Shown here piece after piece: positions 17,875 to 26,962 of a stretch of DNA of 64,000 bases. The notes under the pieces are model-generated. The model worked only from the letters and a program-made list of their open reading frames with translations. It had not been told where the DNA came from and did no database searches. The DNA comes from Clostridium sp. GTDB lineage: Bacteria; Bacillota; Clostridia; Clostridiales; Clostridiaceae. The position numbers were made by a program, and so were the translations under genes. Each line of letters opens with the position of its first letter. Within the stretch, counting starts at the first letter, position 1. The stretch is from the NCBI RefSeq assembly GCF_018372875.1, contig NZ_JAHAIF010000006.1:35743-99742 (forward strand), written 5' to 3'.

Positions 17875-19854
17875 ATGATAGGAGAAATTTTAGGTAATAG
17901 GTACGAGATAGAAGAAAAAATAGGTGAAGGTGGCATGTCTGTTGTTTATAAAGCTAGATGCAATAAGCTTAATAGATATGTAGCTGTAAAAGTACTGAAG
18001 AAAGAGATGTCAGATAACGAAGATATAGTAAATAAATTTAAAAGGGAAGCAACTGCTATAGCAGCACTTTCAGATAACAATATAGTAAATATTTTAGATG
18101 TTGGAAGCCAAGATGATATTAACTATATAGTTATGGAGTATGTTAAGGGCAAAACTTTAAAAGAGTTGATAAAACAGTTTGGTAAATTAAATTATGAAAC
18201 TGCAATTACTATAGCTATTCAAATTGCAAAAGCATTAGAATGTGCTCATAAAAACAATATTATTCATAGGGATGTTAAACCACAAAATATTTTAGTTACA
18301 GAAGAAGGTTTAATAAAGGTTACTGATTTTGGTATAGCTAAATCAACAAGTTCTGCTACTCTTACAAATACAACAACTATAATGGGATCTGCACATTATT
18401 TTTCTCCAGAACAAGCTAAAGGAACTTTAGTTGATAATAGAACTGATTTATACTCTCTAGGAGTTGTATTGTATGAAATGGTTACTGGAAGAGTTCCTTT
18501 TGAAGCTGATTCTCCAGTAACAATAGCTTTAAAACATATACAAGAAGAGGTAGTGCCACCAAAACAAATTAATTCGAAAATACCAGAAAGTCTTAATAAA
18601 TTAATTATAAAGGCTATGGAGAAAGATCCAGGTATGAGATATCAAAATGCTAGAGATATTATTAATGATCTTCAAAAGATTAAGGAAGATCCTAATGCTG
18701 TGATTAATGATGTTGTTGAAAATGAAGAAAATGAACACACAATAATCATGGGTAGTGTTAATACACCAGATAATACTAAGTCTGTTAATAAAGCTTTAGA
18801 AGATGAGTATTATGAAGATGATGAAGATGATGAAGATGATGAGTATTATGATGATGACTACTATGATGAAGATGATGACGATGATGAGTATGATGGTAAG
18901 AAGAAAAAGAAAAAATCTTATAAAAACTTAATAATAGGTGTGGCTGTAGTTTTAGGATTACTTTTATTAGGTGTAGGAGCATTTGCTATATCTGGGGGAT
19001 TCTCAGGTACTAAAACTGTTAAGGTTCCAGATTTAAAAGGAATGACTCTTGAAGAAGCTAAAAAAGCAATTGAAGATGCAGGATTAGAGTATGTAGATGC
19101 AGGAACTGAAAAGAGTGATGAGGAAGAAGGTACTGTAATTAAATTTGATCCTGAAGCAGGAAAAGAAGTTGAAAAGGGATCAGAGGTAAGAGTTATAACT
19201 AGTGCAGGTGTTACTAAGATAAAAATGCCAAATTTAGTTGAAGAAACTGAAGCAGACGCAAAAGCTACTTTAGATAAACTAAATTTGAAAAACTATGATA
19301 TTAAGTATGAGTTTTCAGATGATATAGAAAAAGGTAAAGTAATAAGTACAAATCCTGAAAAAGATAAAGAAATAACTGAAGATGCAGCAATAACTATAGT
19401 TGTAAGTGAAGGAAAGAAAACTACTTATCAACCAATGCCAGATTTAATTGGAAAAGATAGAGATGAAGCAATTAGAGAATTAACTAAGTTAAATTTAGAT
19501 GGAAGTGTAGTTGGAGAAGTTGAAGTTACTGATGAGAAGTTAGTTGGAAAGATAGCATGGACATCTCATGCATATGGAACTTCAGTAGCGGAAGGAACTA
19601 AGATTCAACTTAAGATTGGTAAATTAAAAGAAGAAAAAGTATTTGTTGATAGCTTTATTAAAGTAGGAATGAAGGCATCAGATGCTAAAAAGGCACTAGA
19701 GGATGCTGGTTTTACTAAGGTAGTTATTAATGGTGATAGTAATGGTGTTGTAGTAAAATGGGATCCTCCAGAGGCGATAACGAAGTCTACAAAGGTTACT
19801 ATATTTTCTGAAAAAGTTGAAGAACAAGTACCACCAGCTGATCCTAAAGAATAA
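17875..19854 (+). CDS. prkC: PASTA-domain serine/threonine kinase
   Basis: Membrane kinase sensing muropeptides or lipid II, controlling growth, cell wall and, in Bacillus, spore germination. From ATG 17875 the protein has 659 residues: a kinase domain (glycine loop GEGGMSVVYK near 17-26, Lys39, HRDVKPQN 131-138, DFG 151-153), an unusually acidic Asp/Glu/Tyr stretch (about 309-340), six lysines, one membrane segment (about 351-373), and three clear plus one weaker extracellular PASTA repeat (from about 381). The GGAGGAGAG site lies in prpC. The acidic juxtamembrane block comes from a GATGAA-type repeat at about 18797-18895. Confidence 0.95.
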   Translation: MIGEILGNRYEIEEKIGEGGMSVVYKARCNKLNRYVAVKVLKKEMSDNEDIVNKFKREATAIAALSDNNIVNILDVGSQDDINYIVMEYVKGKTLKELIKQFGKLNYETAITIAIQIAKALECAHKNNIIHRDVKPQNILVTEEGLIKVTDFGIAKSTSSATLTNTTTIMGSAHYFSPEQAKGTLVDNRTDLYSLGVVLYEMVTGRVPFEADSPVTIALKHIQEEVVPPKQINSKIPESLNKLIIKAMEKDPGMRYQNARDIINDLQKIKEDPNAVINDVVENEENEHTIIMGSVNTPDNTKSVNKALEDEYYEDDEDDEDDEYYDDDYYDEDDDDDEYDGKKKKKKSYKNLIIGVAVVLGLLLLGVGAFAISGGFSGTKTVKVPDLKGMTLEEAKKAIEDAGLEYVDAGTEKSDEEEGTVIKFDPEAGKEVEKGSEVRVITSAGVTKIKMPNLVEETEADAKATLDKLNLKNYDIKYEFSDDIEKGKVISTNPEKDKEITEDAAITIVVSEGKKTTYQPMPDLIGKDRDEAIRELTKLNLDGSVVGEVEVTDEKLVGKIAWTSHAYGTSVAEGTKIQLKIGKLKEEKVFVDSFIKVGMKASDAKKALEDAGFTKVVINGDSNGVVVKWDPPEAITKSTKVTIFSEKVEEQVPPADPKE

Positions 19855-19865
19855 ATAAGAAATGA

Positions 19866-19905
19866 AGAAGGAGTTTACATTTAATGTGTAGATTCCTTTT
19901 TATTT
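19866..19905 (+). terminator. Terminator after prkC
   Basis: An imperfect stem runs from AAGGAG-TTTACATT through its complement AATGTGTAGA-TTCCTT, followed by TTTTATTTT. Confidence 0.75.
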
Positions 19906-19926
19906 TGACTTAATTTCTAAAATTAA

Positions 19927-19956
19927 TTGCAATTATAGATTAAATCTGGTTATTAT
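19927..19956 (+). promoter_or_regulatory. Probable sigma-A promoter for rsgA-rpe-thiN
   Basis: TTGCAA (19927-19932), an 18-base spacer and TATTAT (19951-19956), just downstream of the prkC terminator. Confidence 0.55.
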
Positions 19957-19986
19957 ATATAATAGAAATACAATCATGGAGGAAGT

Positions 19987-20856
19987 ATGGAAGGAAAAAT
20001 AATTAAAGGTATAGGTGGCTTTTATTATATAAAAACATCTGAAGGAATAATAGAATGTAAAGCAAGAGGAAAATTTCGTCATAAGGATATGAAACCTATG
20101 GTTGGAGATGATGTTACAATTAAAATTGAAAATGGCAAAGGTGTAATAGAAGATATTCATGAAAGAAAATCAGAACTTATTAGACCTACAGTTGCAAATG
20201 TAACATTGGCTTTTGTTGTATTTGCTATAAAAAATCCAGATTTAAATTTTGACTTATTAAATAGATTTTTAGTACTATGCGAAAGCAATAATATTGAAGC
20301 AATAGTATGTTTAAATAAAATAGATTTAGTAACAAATGAAGAAAGAGAAGAAGTAAAAAAGAAAATCAATGATATTGGATATGAAGTGCTTTATATAAAC
20401 GCAAAAAAAGGTGAAGGTATAGAGTTACTTAAAGAAAGAATGAAGGATAATATAACTGTTTTATGTGGTCCATCAGGTGCAGGAAAGTCTACATTAATAA
20501 ATACATTAAGTGATAGAGAACACATGGAAACAGGTGTTGTTAGTGAAAAAATAGGTAGAGGTAGACATACTACAAGACATAGTGAAATTATAGAAGTATC
20601 AGGTGGATATATTGTAGATACACCGGGATTCTCTACATTAGATGTAACTTTTATTGATAAGGATGATTTAAAATATTGTTTTCCTGAGTTTGAAGAACTT
20701 AATAATGGATGCAAGTTTAGAGGATGTTTACACCATAAAGAACCAGGATGTGCAATAAAGGAAGCTGTTGAAGAAGGTAAAATTAATAAACATAGATATG
20801 AATTTTATATAAGAACATTAGAAGAAATACTTGAGGGGAGGAAATATAGATGGTAA
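19987..20856 (+). CDS. rsgA: Ribosome small-subunit-dependent GTPase A
   Basis: GTPase that checks late maturation of the 30S subunit. The 289-residue protein shows an N-terminal OB-fold and a circularly permuted GTPase order: NKID (110-113), then the P-loop GPSGAGKST (161-169), then DTPGF (211-215). A zinc-binding tail uses Cys242, Cys247, His249 and Cys255. The ribosome site GGAGG is only four bases from the ATG, closer than usual. It overlaps rpe by seven bases. Confidence 0.95.
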   Translation: MEGKIIKGIGGFYYIKTSEGIIECKARGKFRHKDMKPMVGDDVTIKIENGKGVIEDIHERKSELIRPTVANVTLAFVVFAIKNPDLNFDLLNRFLVLCESNNIEAIVCLNKIDLVTNEEREEVKKKINDIGYEVLYINAKKGEGIELLKERMKDNITVLCGPSGAGKSTLINTLSDREHMETGVVSEKIGRGRHTTRHSEIIEVSGGYIVDTPGFSTLDVTFIDKDDLKYCFPEFEELNNGCKFRGCLHHKEPGCAIKEAVEEGKINKHRYEFYIRTLEEILEGRKYRW

Positions 20857-21500
20857 AAATATCACCGTCAATATTATCAGCAGATTTTGCAAAACTAGGA
20901 GAGGATGTTAAGAGGGTATCTGAAGCAGGTGCCGACTGGATACATATAGATGTAATGGATGGAGCATTTGTTCCAAATATAACAATAGGTGCTCCTGTTG
21001 TTAAAGCTCTAAGAGATAAGAGTGATAAGGTTTTTGATGTTCATTTAATGGTTGAAAACCCAACTAGATTTATAGATGATTTTGTAGATGCAGGTTCAGA
21101 TTTAATTACAATTCATTATGAATCAGAGGTACATATAGATAGAGCAATACAATATGTAAAATCTAAAGGCGTAAAAGTAGGACTAGCATTAAATCCTGGT
21201 ACACCTGTATGTCTAATAAAGGATTTAATACCACAATTAGATATGGTTTTAATTATGTCTGTAAATCCAGGTTTTGGAGGTCAAAAGTTTATTGATTATT
21301 CTCTTGAAAAGATAAGAGAAGTAAATGAGTTAAAGAAAAAATATAACAATGATTTAATGATACAAGTAGATGGTGGTGTAGGAGCTAACAACATAAAGGA
21401 AATTGTTGAAGCAGGAGCTACTGTTGTTGTTGCAGGATCAGCAGTATTTAAGGACAATAAGATTGAAGAAAACATTAAATTATTAAAGGAAAGTGTTTAA
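20850..21500 (+). CDS. rpe: Ribulose-phosphate 3-epimerase
   Basis: Interconverts ribulose 5-phosphate and xylulose 5-phosphate in the pentose phosphate pathway. The 216-residue TIM-barrel protein has the family start [50 protein letters not shown] and [11 protein letters not shown] segments that carry the metal- and phosphate-binding residues. It overlaps rsgA at its start and shares one base with thiN. Confidence 0.96.
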   Translation: MVKISPSILSADFAKLGEDVKRVSEAGADWIHIDVMDGAFVPNITIGAPVVKALRDKSDKVFDVHLMVENPTRFIDDFVDAGSDLITIHYESEVHIDRAIQYVKSKGVKVGLALNPGTPVCLIKDLIPQLDMVLIMSVNPGFGGQKFIDYSLEKIREVNELKKKYNNDLMIQVDGGVGANNIKEIVEAGATVVVAGSAVFKDNKIEENIKLLKESV

Positions 21501-22135
21501 TGAGAGCAATTATTGTAAGTGGTGGCACACCTCCATCAGAAAAGTTACTAAAGAGCTATATCCAAGAAGGTGATTTAATAATTGGAGTAGATAAGGGATG
21601 TAATACATTAGTAGAATATGATATTCATATAGACTTAGCCTTAGGTGACTTTGATTCTATAAATAAGGATGTATATGAGGTATTAAATAATAAAAATATT
21701 CATATATTAACTTATAATTCAGAAAAAGATTATTCAGACACTCATTTGGGATATATTACAGCTATTGAAAATGGGGCAGATAAAATTCTTTTATTTGGAG
21801 CAACAGGCACAAGAGTTGATCATATGCTTGGCAACTTAGGACTTTTTATGAATTCAATAATTGATAATGTTCATTTAGAAATTATTGATGATAATAATAG
21901 AATGTTTGTTGTAAATAAAGAGGCAACTTTTAAAGGAAGTTATGGAGAAACAATTAGTTTTCATGCTTTAAGCGATGAGGTTAAAAAACTTAATATAATA
22001 GGTGGAAAGTATAAATTAAAAGACTATGATATGAAATTATTGGAGCCTAGGGCTATATGTAATGAGTTTTTGGATGAAGATATAAGAATTACATTTGAAA
22101 GTGGAGTAATTTTAGTTAATTTTCCTAAAGATTAA
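21500..22135 (+). CDS. thiN: Thiamine pyrophosphokinase
   Basis: Converts thiamine and ATP to thiamine diphosphate in one step. The 211-residue protein has the family motifs GVDKGCNTLVEYDIHIDLALGDFDS, EKDYSDTHLGY and GATGTRVDHMLGNLGLF. It starts on the last base of rpe and ends the rsgA-rpe-thiN operon before a terminator. The same order, followed by spoVM and rpmB, occurs in B. subtilis. Confidence 0.94.
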   Translation: MRAIIVSGGTPPSEKLLKSYIQEGDLIIGVDKGCNTLVEYDIHIDLALGDFDSINKDVYEVLNNKNIHILTYNSEKDYSDTHLGYITAIENGADKILLFGATGTRVDHMLGNLGLFMNSIIDNVHLEIIDDNNRMFVVNKEATFKGSYGETISFHALSDEVKKLNIIGGKYKLKDYDMKLLEPRAICNEFLDEDIRITFESGVILVNFPKD

Positions 22136-22144
22136 AAAAGTAAT

Positions 22145-22202
22145 CACCAAATTGACTTTTTATTCATACAATAGAATAAAGAGAAAATTTGGTGGTTTTT
22201 TA
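22145..22202 (+). terminator. Terminator of thiN
   Basis: CACCAAATT (22145-22153) pairs with AATTTGGTG (22186-22194), with an inner TTTATTC/GAATAAA stem, followed by a T-run to 22202. Its loop contains the sigma-E-like -10 listed separately. Confidence 0.85.
22165..22172 (+). promoter_or_regulatory. Possible sigma-E promoter -10 element for spoVM
   Basis: CATACAAT matches the sigma-E -10 consensus known from Bacillus, and spoVM is a sigma-E gene there. The -35 region at about 22143-22150 (AATCACC) is only a partial match. The element lies in the loop of the thiN terminator. Confidence 0.4.
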
Positions 22203-22224
22203 ATAATTTAAATGGGAGGATTTT

Positions 22225-22296
22225 ATGAAGATAGTAGCTATAAAATTACCAAGATTCATTTCGAGTTTTATAAGGTTCTTTAGAAGAAAAAAATAA
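22225..22296 (+). CDS. spoVM: Stage V sporulation protein M (23-residue membrane-curvature peptide)
   Basis: A 23-codon gene with GGGAGG five bases before its ATG. The peptide begins MKIVAIKLPRF, keeps the critical Pro9 and is an amphipathic helix with a basic C-terminus (FRRKK), like the 26-residue B. subtilis SpoVM. In B. subtilis this peptide recognises the curved forespore membrane and recruits SpoIVA. Its position between thiN and rpmB is the same as in Bacillus. It is about three residues shorter than the Bacillus peptide at the C-terminal end. Short length makes it easy to miss in automatic annotation. Confidence 0.92.
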   Translation: MKIVAIKLPRFISSFIRFFRRKK

Positions 22297-22325
22297 TACA
22301 TAACTTTAAAATGAATAGAAAATAG

Positions 22326-22360
22326 AAAAAGCCGGAGGTTATAAACTTCCGGCTTTTTAA
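22326..22360. terminator. Bidirectional terminator after spoVM
   Basis: AAAAAGCCGGA (22326-22336) pairs with TCCGGCTTTTT (22348-22358), giving an 11-bp stem with T-runs on either strand. Confidence 0.9.
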
Positions 22361-22365
22361 AGCAT

Positions 22366-22397
22366 AAAAAAATGCATTGCTTAAGCATTGCATTTTT
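22366..22397 (-). terminator. Terminator of rpmB
   Basis: AAAAATGCA pairs with TGCATTTTT around a self-complementary TGCTTAAGCA core; read on the minus strand it lies just after the rpmB stop and ends in a T-run. Confidence 0.8.
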
Positions 22398-22407
22398 CTA
22401 TTTGAAC

Positions 22408-22599
22408 TTATATTGCTCTTTGAACCTTACCAGATCTAAGGCATCTTGTACATACGTGAACTGTCTTTGGTGTTCCGTTAACTAAAGCCTTTACTCTCTT
22501 TATGTTAGGAGCCCAAGTTCTCTTTGATTGACGATGTGAATGGCTGTACTGTACTCCAGAAACAACACCTTTATTACATACTTCGCATCTTCTTGCCAC
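22408..22599 (-). CDS. rpmB: 50S ribosomal protein L28
   Basis: A 63-residue ribosomal protein with a four-cysteine zinc motif: CEVCNKG at the start and VCTRCLRSGKV near the end. Between them are SHSHRQSKRTWAPNIKRV and the typical basic surface. It starts with GTG at 22599 after AAGGAGGTG. Being convergent with spoVM and divergent from yloU is the conserved arrangement. Confidence 0.96.
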   Translation of the reverse strand: MARRCEVCNKGVVSGVQYSHSHRQSKRTWAPNIKRVKALVNGTPKTVHVCTRCLRSGKVQRAI

Positions 22600-22655
22600 T
22601 TGAAAACACCTCCTTATATAGTGAAGATAAAGTTCTCTTCAATAGGACAAATACG

Positions 22656-22685
22656 ATTTTACCACATCTAGTATAATATTTGCAA
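22656..22685 (-). promoter_or_regulatory. Probable promoter of rpmB
   Basis: On the minus strand TTGCAA (22685-22680), an 18-base spacer and TAAAAT (22661-22656), about 55 bases before the GTG start. Confidence 0.5.
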
Positions 22686-22735
22686 GTAAAATATAAAATA
22701 AATTGAGATGAGATAGGTATTGTGGTAGATAATTC

Positions 22736-22764
22736 TTGAATAAAATATATTTCTAAGCTAAAAT
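22736..22764 (+). promoter_or_regulatory. Probable promoter of yloU-fakA
   Basis: TTGAAT (22736-22741), a 17-base spacer and TAAAAT (22759-22764), 32 bases before the yloU start. Confidence 0.6.
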
Positions 22765-22796
22765 AGAAGTTAAGGATAGTATGAGGAGGAATTGTA

Positions 22797-23147
22797 ATGG
22801 TTGGATTTTCTAAAGAAAATGGATATATACATTACTCTGATGAGGTTTTAGCAAAAATAGTTGGTTTATCAACTATGGAATGCTATGGTGTTGTTGGAAT
22901 GGTATCTAAGAACGCTACTGAAGGTTTTTGGGAACTAATGAGAGTTGAAAATTTAAGCAAGGGAGTAAAGTTGACTCTTACAGAAGATGAGAAGTTAAAT
23001 ATAGAATTATTTGTTATGGTTGAATACGGAACTAAGATTTCTGTTATTGCAAACAATATAGTACAAAAGGTACGTTACAATGTAGAAAACTTTACAGGAT
23101 TAAAGGTTTCTTCTATAACAGTTAATGTTCAAGCGGTAAGAGTGTAG
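22797..23147 (+). CDS. yloU: Asp23/Gls24-family envelope stress protein (YloU-like)
   Basis: A 116-residue Asp23/Gls24-domain protein without a membrane segment. It contains YSDEVLAKIVGLSTMECYGVVGM and a conserved LFVMVEYGTKISVIANNIVQKVRYNVE block. Asp23 proteins are linked to the cell envelope and alkaline stress, but the exact role is unknown. It is paired with the DAK2/FakA gene 11 bases downstream, a pairing conserved across Firmicutes. Confidence 0.92.
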   Translation: MVGFSKENGYIHYSDEVLAKIVGLSTMECYGVVGMVSKNATEGFWELMRVENLSKGVKLTLTEDEKLNIELFVMVEYGTKISVIANNIVQKVRYNVENFTGLKVSSITVNVQAVRV

Positions 23148-23158
23148 GAGGTAATCTG

Positions 23159-24808
23159 ATGGAATATAAATCAATAAATGGCCGTGATTTTTATAACATG
23201 GTCGTGAATGCTAGTAATAGATTGGCTGAGGAAAGCGATTTTGTAAATTCTTTAAATGTTTTCCCTGTTCCAGATGGAGATACAGGAACTAATATGTCTA
23301 TGACATTCAAGGCAGCAGTTAAGGAAATTGAAAATATAAACTCAACTTCAATTGGAGAGGTTTCTAAAAAACTAGCTAAAGGTGCTTTAATGGGAGCAAG
23401 AGGTAACTCTGGAGTTATCCTTTCCCAAATATTAAGAGGTATATCAAAGGGATTAGAAGGATTAGAAGAGGCAGATGCTGCTCAAATTGCTGTGGCATTA
23501 AAAGAAGGCTCAAATTCAGCATATAAGGCTGTAATGAGACCAACAGAAGGTACTATCCTATCAGTAATAAGAGCAACAGCAGAAGCAGCTATTGAAATTG
23601 AAGCGACAGATGTTGCAGATTTAATGGATGAAGCTACAAAAGCTGCAAAAATTATGCTTGATAAGACACCAGATTTATTACCAGCATTAAAGAAAGCTAA
23701 GGTAGTTGACTCAGGAGGAATGGGATTATACATAATCCTTTCAGGTATGACAGCTGCATTAAAAGAAGGAATTCAAGCAGAAGTTAAGGATATAAAGGTA
23801 AGCGAAGGTGGAGCAGTTGGTGCAAAATCTACTGCAGAAGCTGACATTAAATTTGGATATTGTACTGAATTTATAATTTTAGGTGATGCAAGCAATGCAA
23901 AAGCATTCCAAGATGAAATTGAACCACTAGGGGACTCAATGATAGTTGTTGGTTATGATGATGTAATTAAGGTTCATATCCATACAAATGATCCTGGAGA
24001 TGTATTGGCAAAAGCAGTAAAATTAGGAGAATTATCTAAGATTAAGATAGATAATATGAGAGAAGAACACAGAGAACTTCTTATGAGTGAAGAAGAATAT
24101 GCTAATGCTGAAGTAGAAGCACATGAAGAAGTAGCTGCAGAAGCTAAAAAATATGCATTTGTTACTGTAGCTATGGGAGAAGGTATATCAAATATATTTA
24201 AGGATTTAGGAGTTGATTACGTAATTGAAGGTGGTCAGACTATGAATCCATCAACTCAAGATATACTAGAGTGTGTAAACAAGCTAAATGCTGAACATAT
24301 TTTTATATTACCAAACAATAAGAATATTGTTATGGCAGCAAACCAAGCTTCAGAAATATCAGAGAAGGATGTTAGAGTAATTCCAACAACTTCAATACCA
24401 CAAGGTATTACTTGTGTAACTATGTTTAACCAAGAAGCAGAAGTTGATGAAAACGAAGAAGAATTAAAGGAATTAATGAAGTCTGTTAAAACTGGTTCAG
24501 TAACTTATGCTGTAAGAGATACTGAATTAGAAGGAAGTAACCAAAAGGTAGAAGCAGGTAACAAACTTGGATTAATCGAAGGTAAGATTAAGGAAGTTGG
24601 AGCAGATACTTATGAAGTAGCTGAAAAAGTTATCGAAAACATGGTTGATGAAGATAGCGAGCTTATAACTGTTTTCTATGGTGAAGATATAAATGAAGAT
24701 GAAGTAAATGGTTTTATTTCTAAGCTAGAAGAAAAGTATGATGAATGTGATGTTCAATGTTATAAGGGAGACCAACCACTTTATTATTTCTTTATATCAG
24801 TAGAATAA
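23159..24808 (+). CDS. fakA: DAK2-domain fatty-acid kinase (FakA/YloV-like)
   Basis: FakA phosphorylates fatty acids bound to FakB proteins so that exogenous acids can enter phospholipid synthesis. The 549-residue protein has an N-terminal DhaL-type ATP-binding domain with NVFPVPDGDTGTNMS (Mg-binding aspartates at about 39 and 41), GARGNSGVILSQI and VDSGGMGLYIIL, followed by the C-terminal DegV-like YloV half. The function is known for the family (Staphylococcus); no FakB gene is in this window. A terminator follows. Confidence 0.9.
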   Translation: MEYKSINGRDFYNMVVNASNRLAEESDFVNSLNVFPVPDGDTGTNMSMTFKAAVKEIENINSTSIGEVSKKLAKGALMGARGNSGVILSQILRGISKGLEGLEEADAAQIAVALKEGSNSAYKAVMRPTEGTILSVIRATAEAAIEIEATDVADLMDEATKAAKIMLDKTPDLLPALKKAKVVDSGGMGLYIILSGMTAALKEGIQAEVKDIKVSEGGAVGAKSTAEADIKFGYCTEFIILGDASNAKAFQDEIEPLGDSMIVVGYDDVIKVHIHTNDPGDVLAKAVKLGELSKIKIDNMREEHRELLMSEEEYANAEVEAHEEVAAEAKKYAFVTVAMGEGISNIFKDLGVDYVIEGGQTMNPSTQDILECVNKLNAEHIFILPNNKNIVMAANQASEISEKDVRVIPTTSIPQGITCVTMFNQEAEVDENEEELKELMKSVKTGSVTYAVRDTELEGSNQKVEAGNKLGLIEGKIKEVGADTYEVAEKVIENMVDEDSELITVFYGEDINEDEVNGFISKLEEKYDECDVQCYKGDQPLYYFFISVE

Positions 24809-24817
24809 ATTTCTTTC

Positions 24818-24843
24818 AAAAAGCACCTTGGGTGCTTTTTGTT
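24818..24843 (+). terminator. Terminator after fakA
   Basis: AAAAAGCACC (24818-24827), loop TTG, GGTGCTTTTT (24831-24840): a perfect 10-bp stem ending in T's, 20 bases before recG. Confidence 0.9.
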
Positions 24844-24859
24844 ATATAAGGAGTAAAAA

Positions 24860-26896
24860 ATGGATATATATAGTTCAGTATCTACTTTAAAAGGAGTAGG
24901 ACCTAAAGTATTAGAAAAACTTAATAAAGTATCTATATTTAATATTCTTGATTTATTGTTATATTTTCCAAGAGATTATGAATTTGTTAATGGAAACATA
25001 CCTTTTGAAGAGATTAACGGTGAAGAAAAGCAAATACTAAGTTGTAAAGTAGTTGCTTTTAAAAGAGATGTTAGAACGAGAACAGGAAAAACTATAACAA
25101 CAATAGAATTTGATTATAATGGGCATAGAGTTGATGGTAAGTGGTTTAATCAACCATACATAAAGAATAATTATAGAATTGGTGTTACATATAATTTGAT
25201 AGGAAAGTTTAAAAGGGTTGGAAAGACTTTGGAGATAGTTAATCCGTTAGTGGGGTGTGAAGATGCTCTAAAGAGTGAAATAATACCTAAATATCCCCTA
25301 AAGGGAGATTTAACAGATAAACTTATAACAAAGCTTATTAGTTTGGTTCTTGATTCAATAAAGATAACAGAAAATTTACCAATAGAAATGTGTCAAAAGT
25401 ATAAAATGATTTCCTTAGATAAAGCTATAAGAGAAATTCATTTCCCTAAAGATAAGGAAATGTTAGAAAAGGCCATAACAAGATTAAAGTTTCAAGAGTT
25501 ATTTACTTATTCAATGAAGTTACTTTTATTAAAAAGAAAAATTAAACAAAATAATAAAGGTATTAGTATTCCTTGGGACAATGAAAGAATGGGAGAGCTT
25601 AGAGAAGCGCTTCCCTACCAATTGACTGGAGCACAAGCAAGGGTTGTAAGAGAAATATTAAGAGATCAAAAAAGTACATATCCTATGAATAGATTAGTTC
25701 AGGGAGACGTAGGAAGTGGTAAGACTGTAGTAGCATTAATAGCAATATATAATGCATATACAAATGGATATAAATCAGCTTTTATGGTTCCTACTGAAAT
25801 TTTAGCAAGTCAGCATTATGAAGAAGCTAAAAAGTTATTATCACAATTTGGAGTGGAAATTGAACTACTTACAGGTAGTACTACTGCAAAGGAAAAGAAA
25901 AGAATAAAAGAAAGAATTGCAGATAGTAAACCTTTAGTTGTAATAGGAACTCATGCTCTAATTCAGGAGGATGTTAATTTTAATAAACTTGGCCTTGTTA
26001 TAACTGATGAACAACATAGATTTGGAGTAGAGCAAAGAAGTAAGCTTATAAATAAGGGGGCAAGGGCAGATGTGTTGGTAATGACTGCTACACCTATTCC
26101 AAGAACATTAGCACTATATCTGTATTCAGATTTAGATGTTTCTGCAATAGATGAACTTCCTCCTGGAAGAAAGAAAATTGATACAAGATTTTTTAATGAA
26201 TCAGCAAGAAATAGTGCCTATGAATTAGCTCTTGGAGAAATTAAAAAGGGAAGACAAGTTTATATTGTTTGTCCATTAATAGAAGAGGATGAAAAGGAAA
26301 AGTTAAACTCTGTAGAAAGTATATATAAGAAACTCAAAGAAGGAATATTTAATGATATTCAGGTTGAAATTCTACATGGTAAAATGAAGCCTTCTGAAAA
26401 AGATGAGATAATAACAAGATTTAAAGAAAATAAAACTAAGGTTTTAATTTCAACTACAGTTATAGAAGTAGGGGTAAATGTGCCTAATGCGTCAGTTATG
26501 ATTATTGAAAATGCAGAAAGATTTGGATTGGCTCAGCTGCATCAACTAAGAGGAAGAGTAGGGAGAGGGCAATATGAATCTTATTGTGTTTTAATAGCTA
26601 ATGCAAAGAGCAATGTAACTAAGAAAAGAATGAGTATAATGACAGAGTCTACAGATGGATTCTTCATTTCAGAGCAAGATATGAAGCTTAGAGGAACTGG
26701 TGAAGTATTTGGGATGAGACAAAGTGGAGATGAAGGACTAGTGTTAGCAGATATATATGAAGATATTAATATTTTAAAATGTGCAAGGGGAGAAGCTAAT
26801 AAAATGCTAGAGTCTGAGGGTTTGAATAATAAACGTCTAGTATATGAAGTTAAGCAAGGATTAGAAAAAAGTAGCAAATATATATGTTTTAACTAA
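24860..26896 (+). CDS. recG: ATP-dependent DNA helicase RecG
   Basis: Reverses stalled replication forks and processes recombination branches. The 678-residue protein has the N-terminal wedge/OB domain (about 60-150), Walker A GDVGSGKT (282-289), DEQH (383-386), TATPIPRTLAL, and the C-terminal helicase motifs TTVIEVGVNVPNA and QLHQLRGRVGRG. It follows fakA after a terminator, as in Bacillus. Confidence 0.96.
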   Translation: MDIYSSVSTLKGVGPKVLEKLNKVSIFNILDLLLYFPRDYEFVNGNIPFEEINGEEKQILSCKVVAFKRDVRTRTGKTITTIEFDYNGHRVDGKWFNQPYIKNNYRIGVTYNLIGKFKRVGKTLEIVNPLVGCEDALKSEIIPKYPLKGDLTDKLITKLISLVLDSIKITENLPIEMCQKYKMISLDKAIREIHFPKDKEMLEKAITRLKFQELFTYSMKLLLLKRKIKQNNKGISIPWDNERMGELREALPYQLTGAQARVVREILRDQKSTYPMNRLVQGDVGSGKTVVALIAIYNAYTNGYKSAFMVPTEILASQHYEEAKKLLSQFGVEIELLTGSTTAKEKKRIKERIADSKPLVVIGTHALIQEDVNFNKLGLVITDEQHRFGVEQRSKLINKGARADVLVMTATPIPRTLALYLYSDLDVSAIDELPPGRKKIDTRFFNESARNSAYELALGEIKKGRQVYIVCPLIEEDEKEKLNSVESIYKKLKEGIFNDIQVEILHGKMKPSEKDEIITRFKENKTKVLISTTVIEVGVNVPNASVMIIENAERFGLAQLHQLRGRVGRGQYESYCVLIANAKSNVTKKRMSIMTESTDGFFISEQDMKLRGTGEVFGMRQSGDEGLVLADIYEDINILKCARGEANKMLESEGLNNKRLVYEVKQGLEKSSKYICFN

Positions 26897-26900
26897 TAAA

Positions 26901-26929
26901 TTGTATATATTTATCTAATATGATAAAAT
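26901..26929 (+). promoter_or_regulatory. Possible promoter of rsmD-coaD
   Basis: TTGTAT (26901-26906), a 17-base spacer and TAAAAT (26924-26929) in the 66-base gap after recG. Confidence 0.45.
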
Positions 26930-26962
26930 GTTAGTGATAAAACTTCGAGGAGGAGAAAAGAA

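Noticed and set aside
18785..18982. His/Leu-rich minus-strand frame
   Set aside because: It is the reverse of the PrkC acidic repeat and has no start signal.
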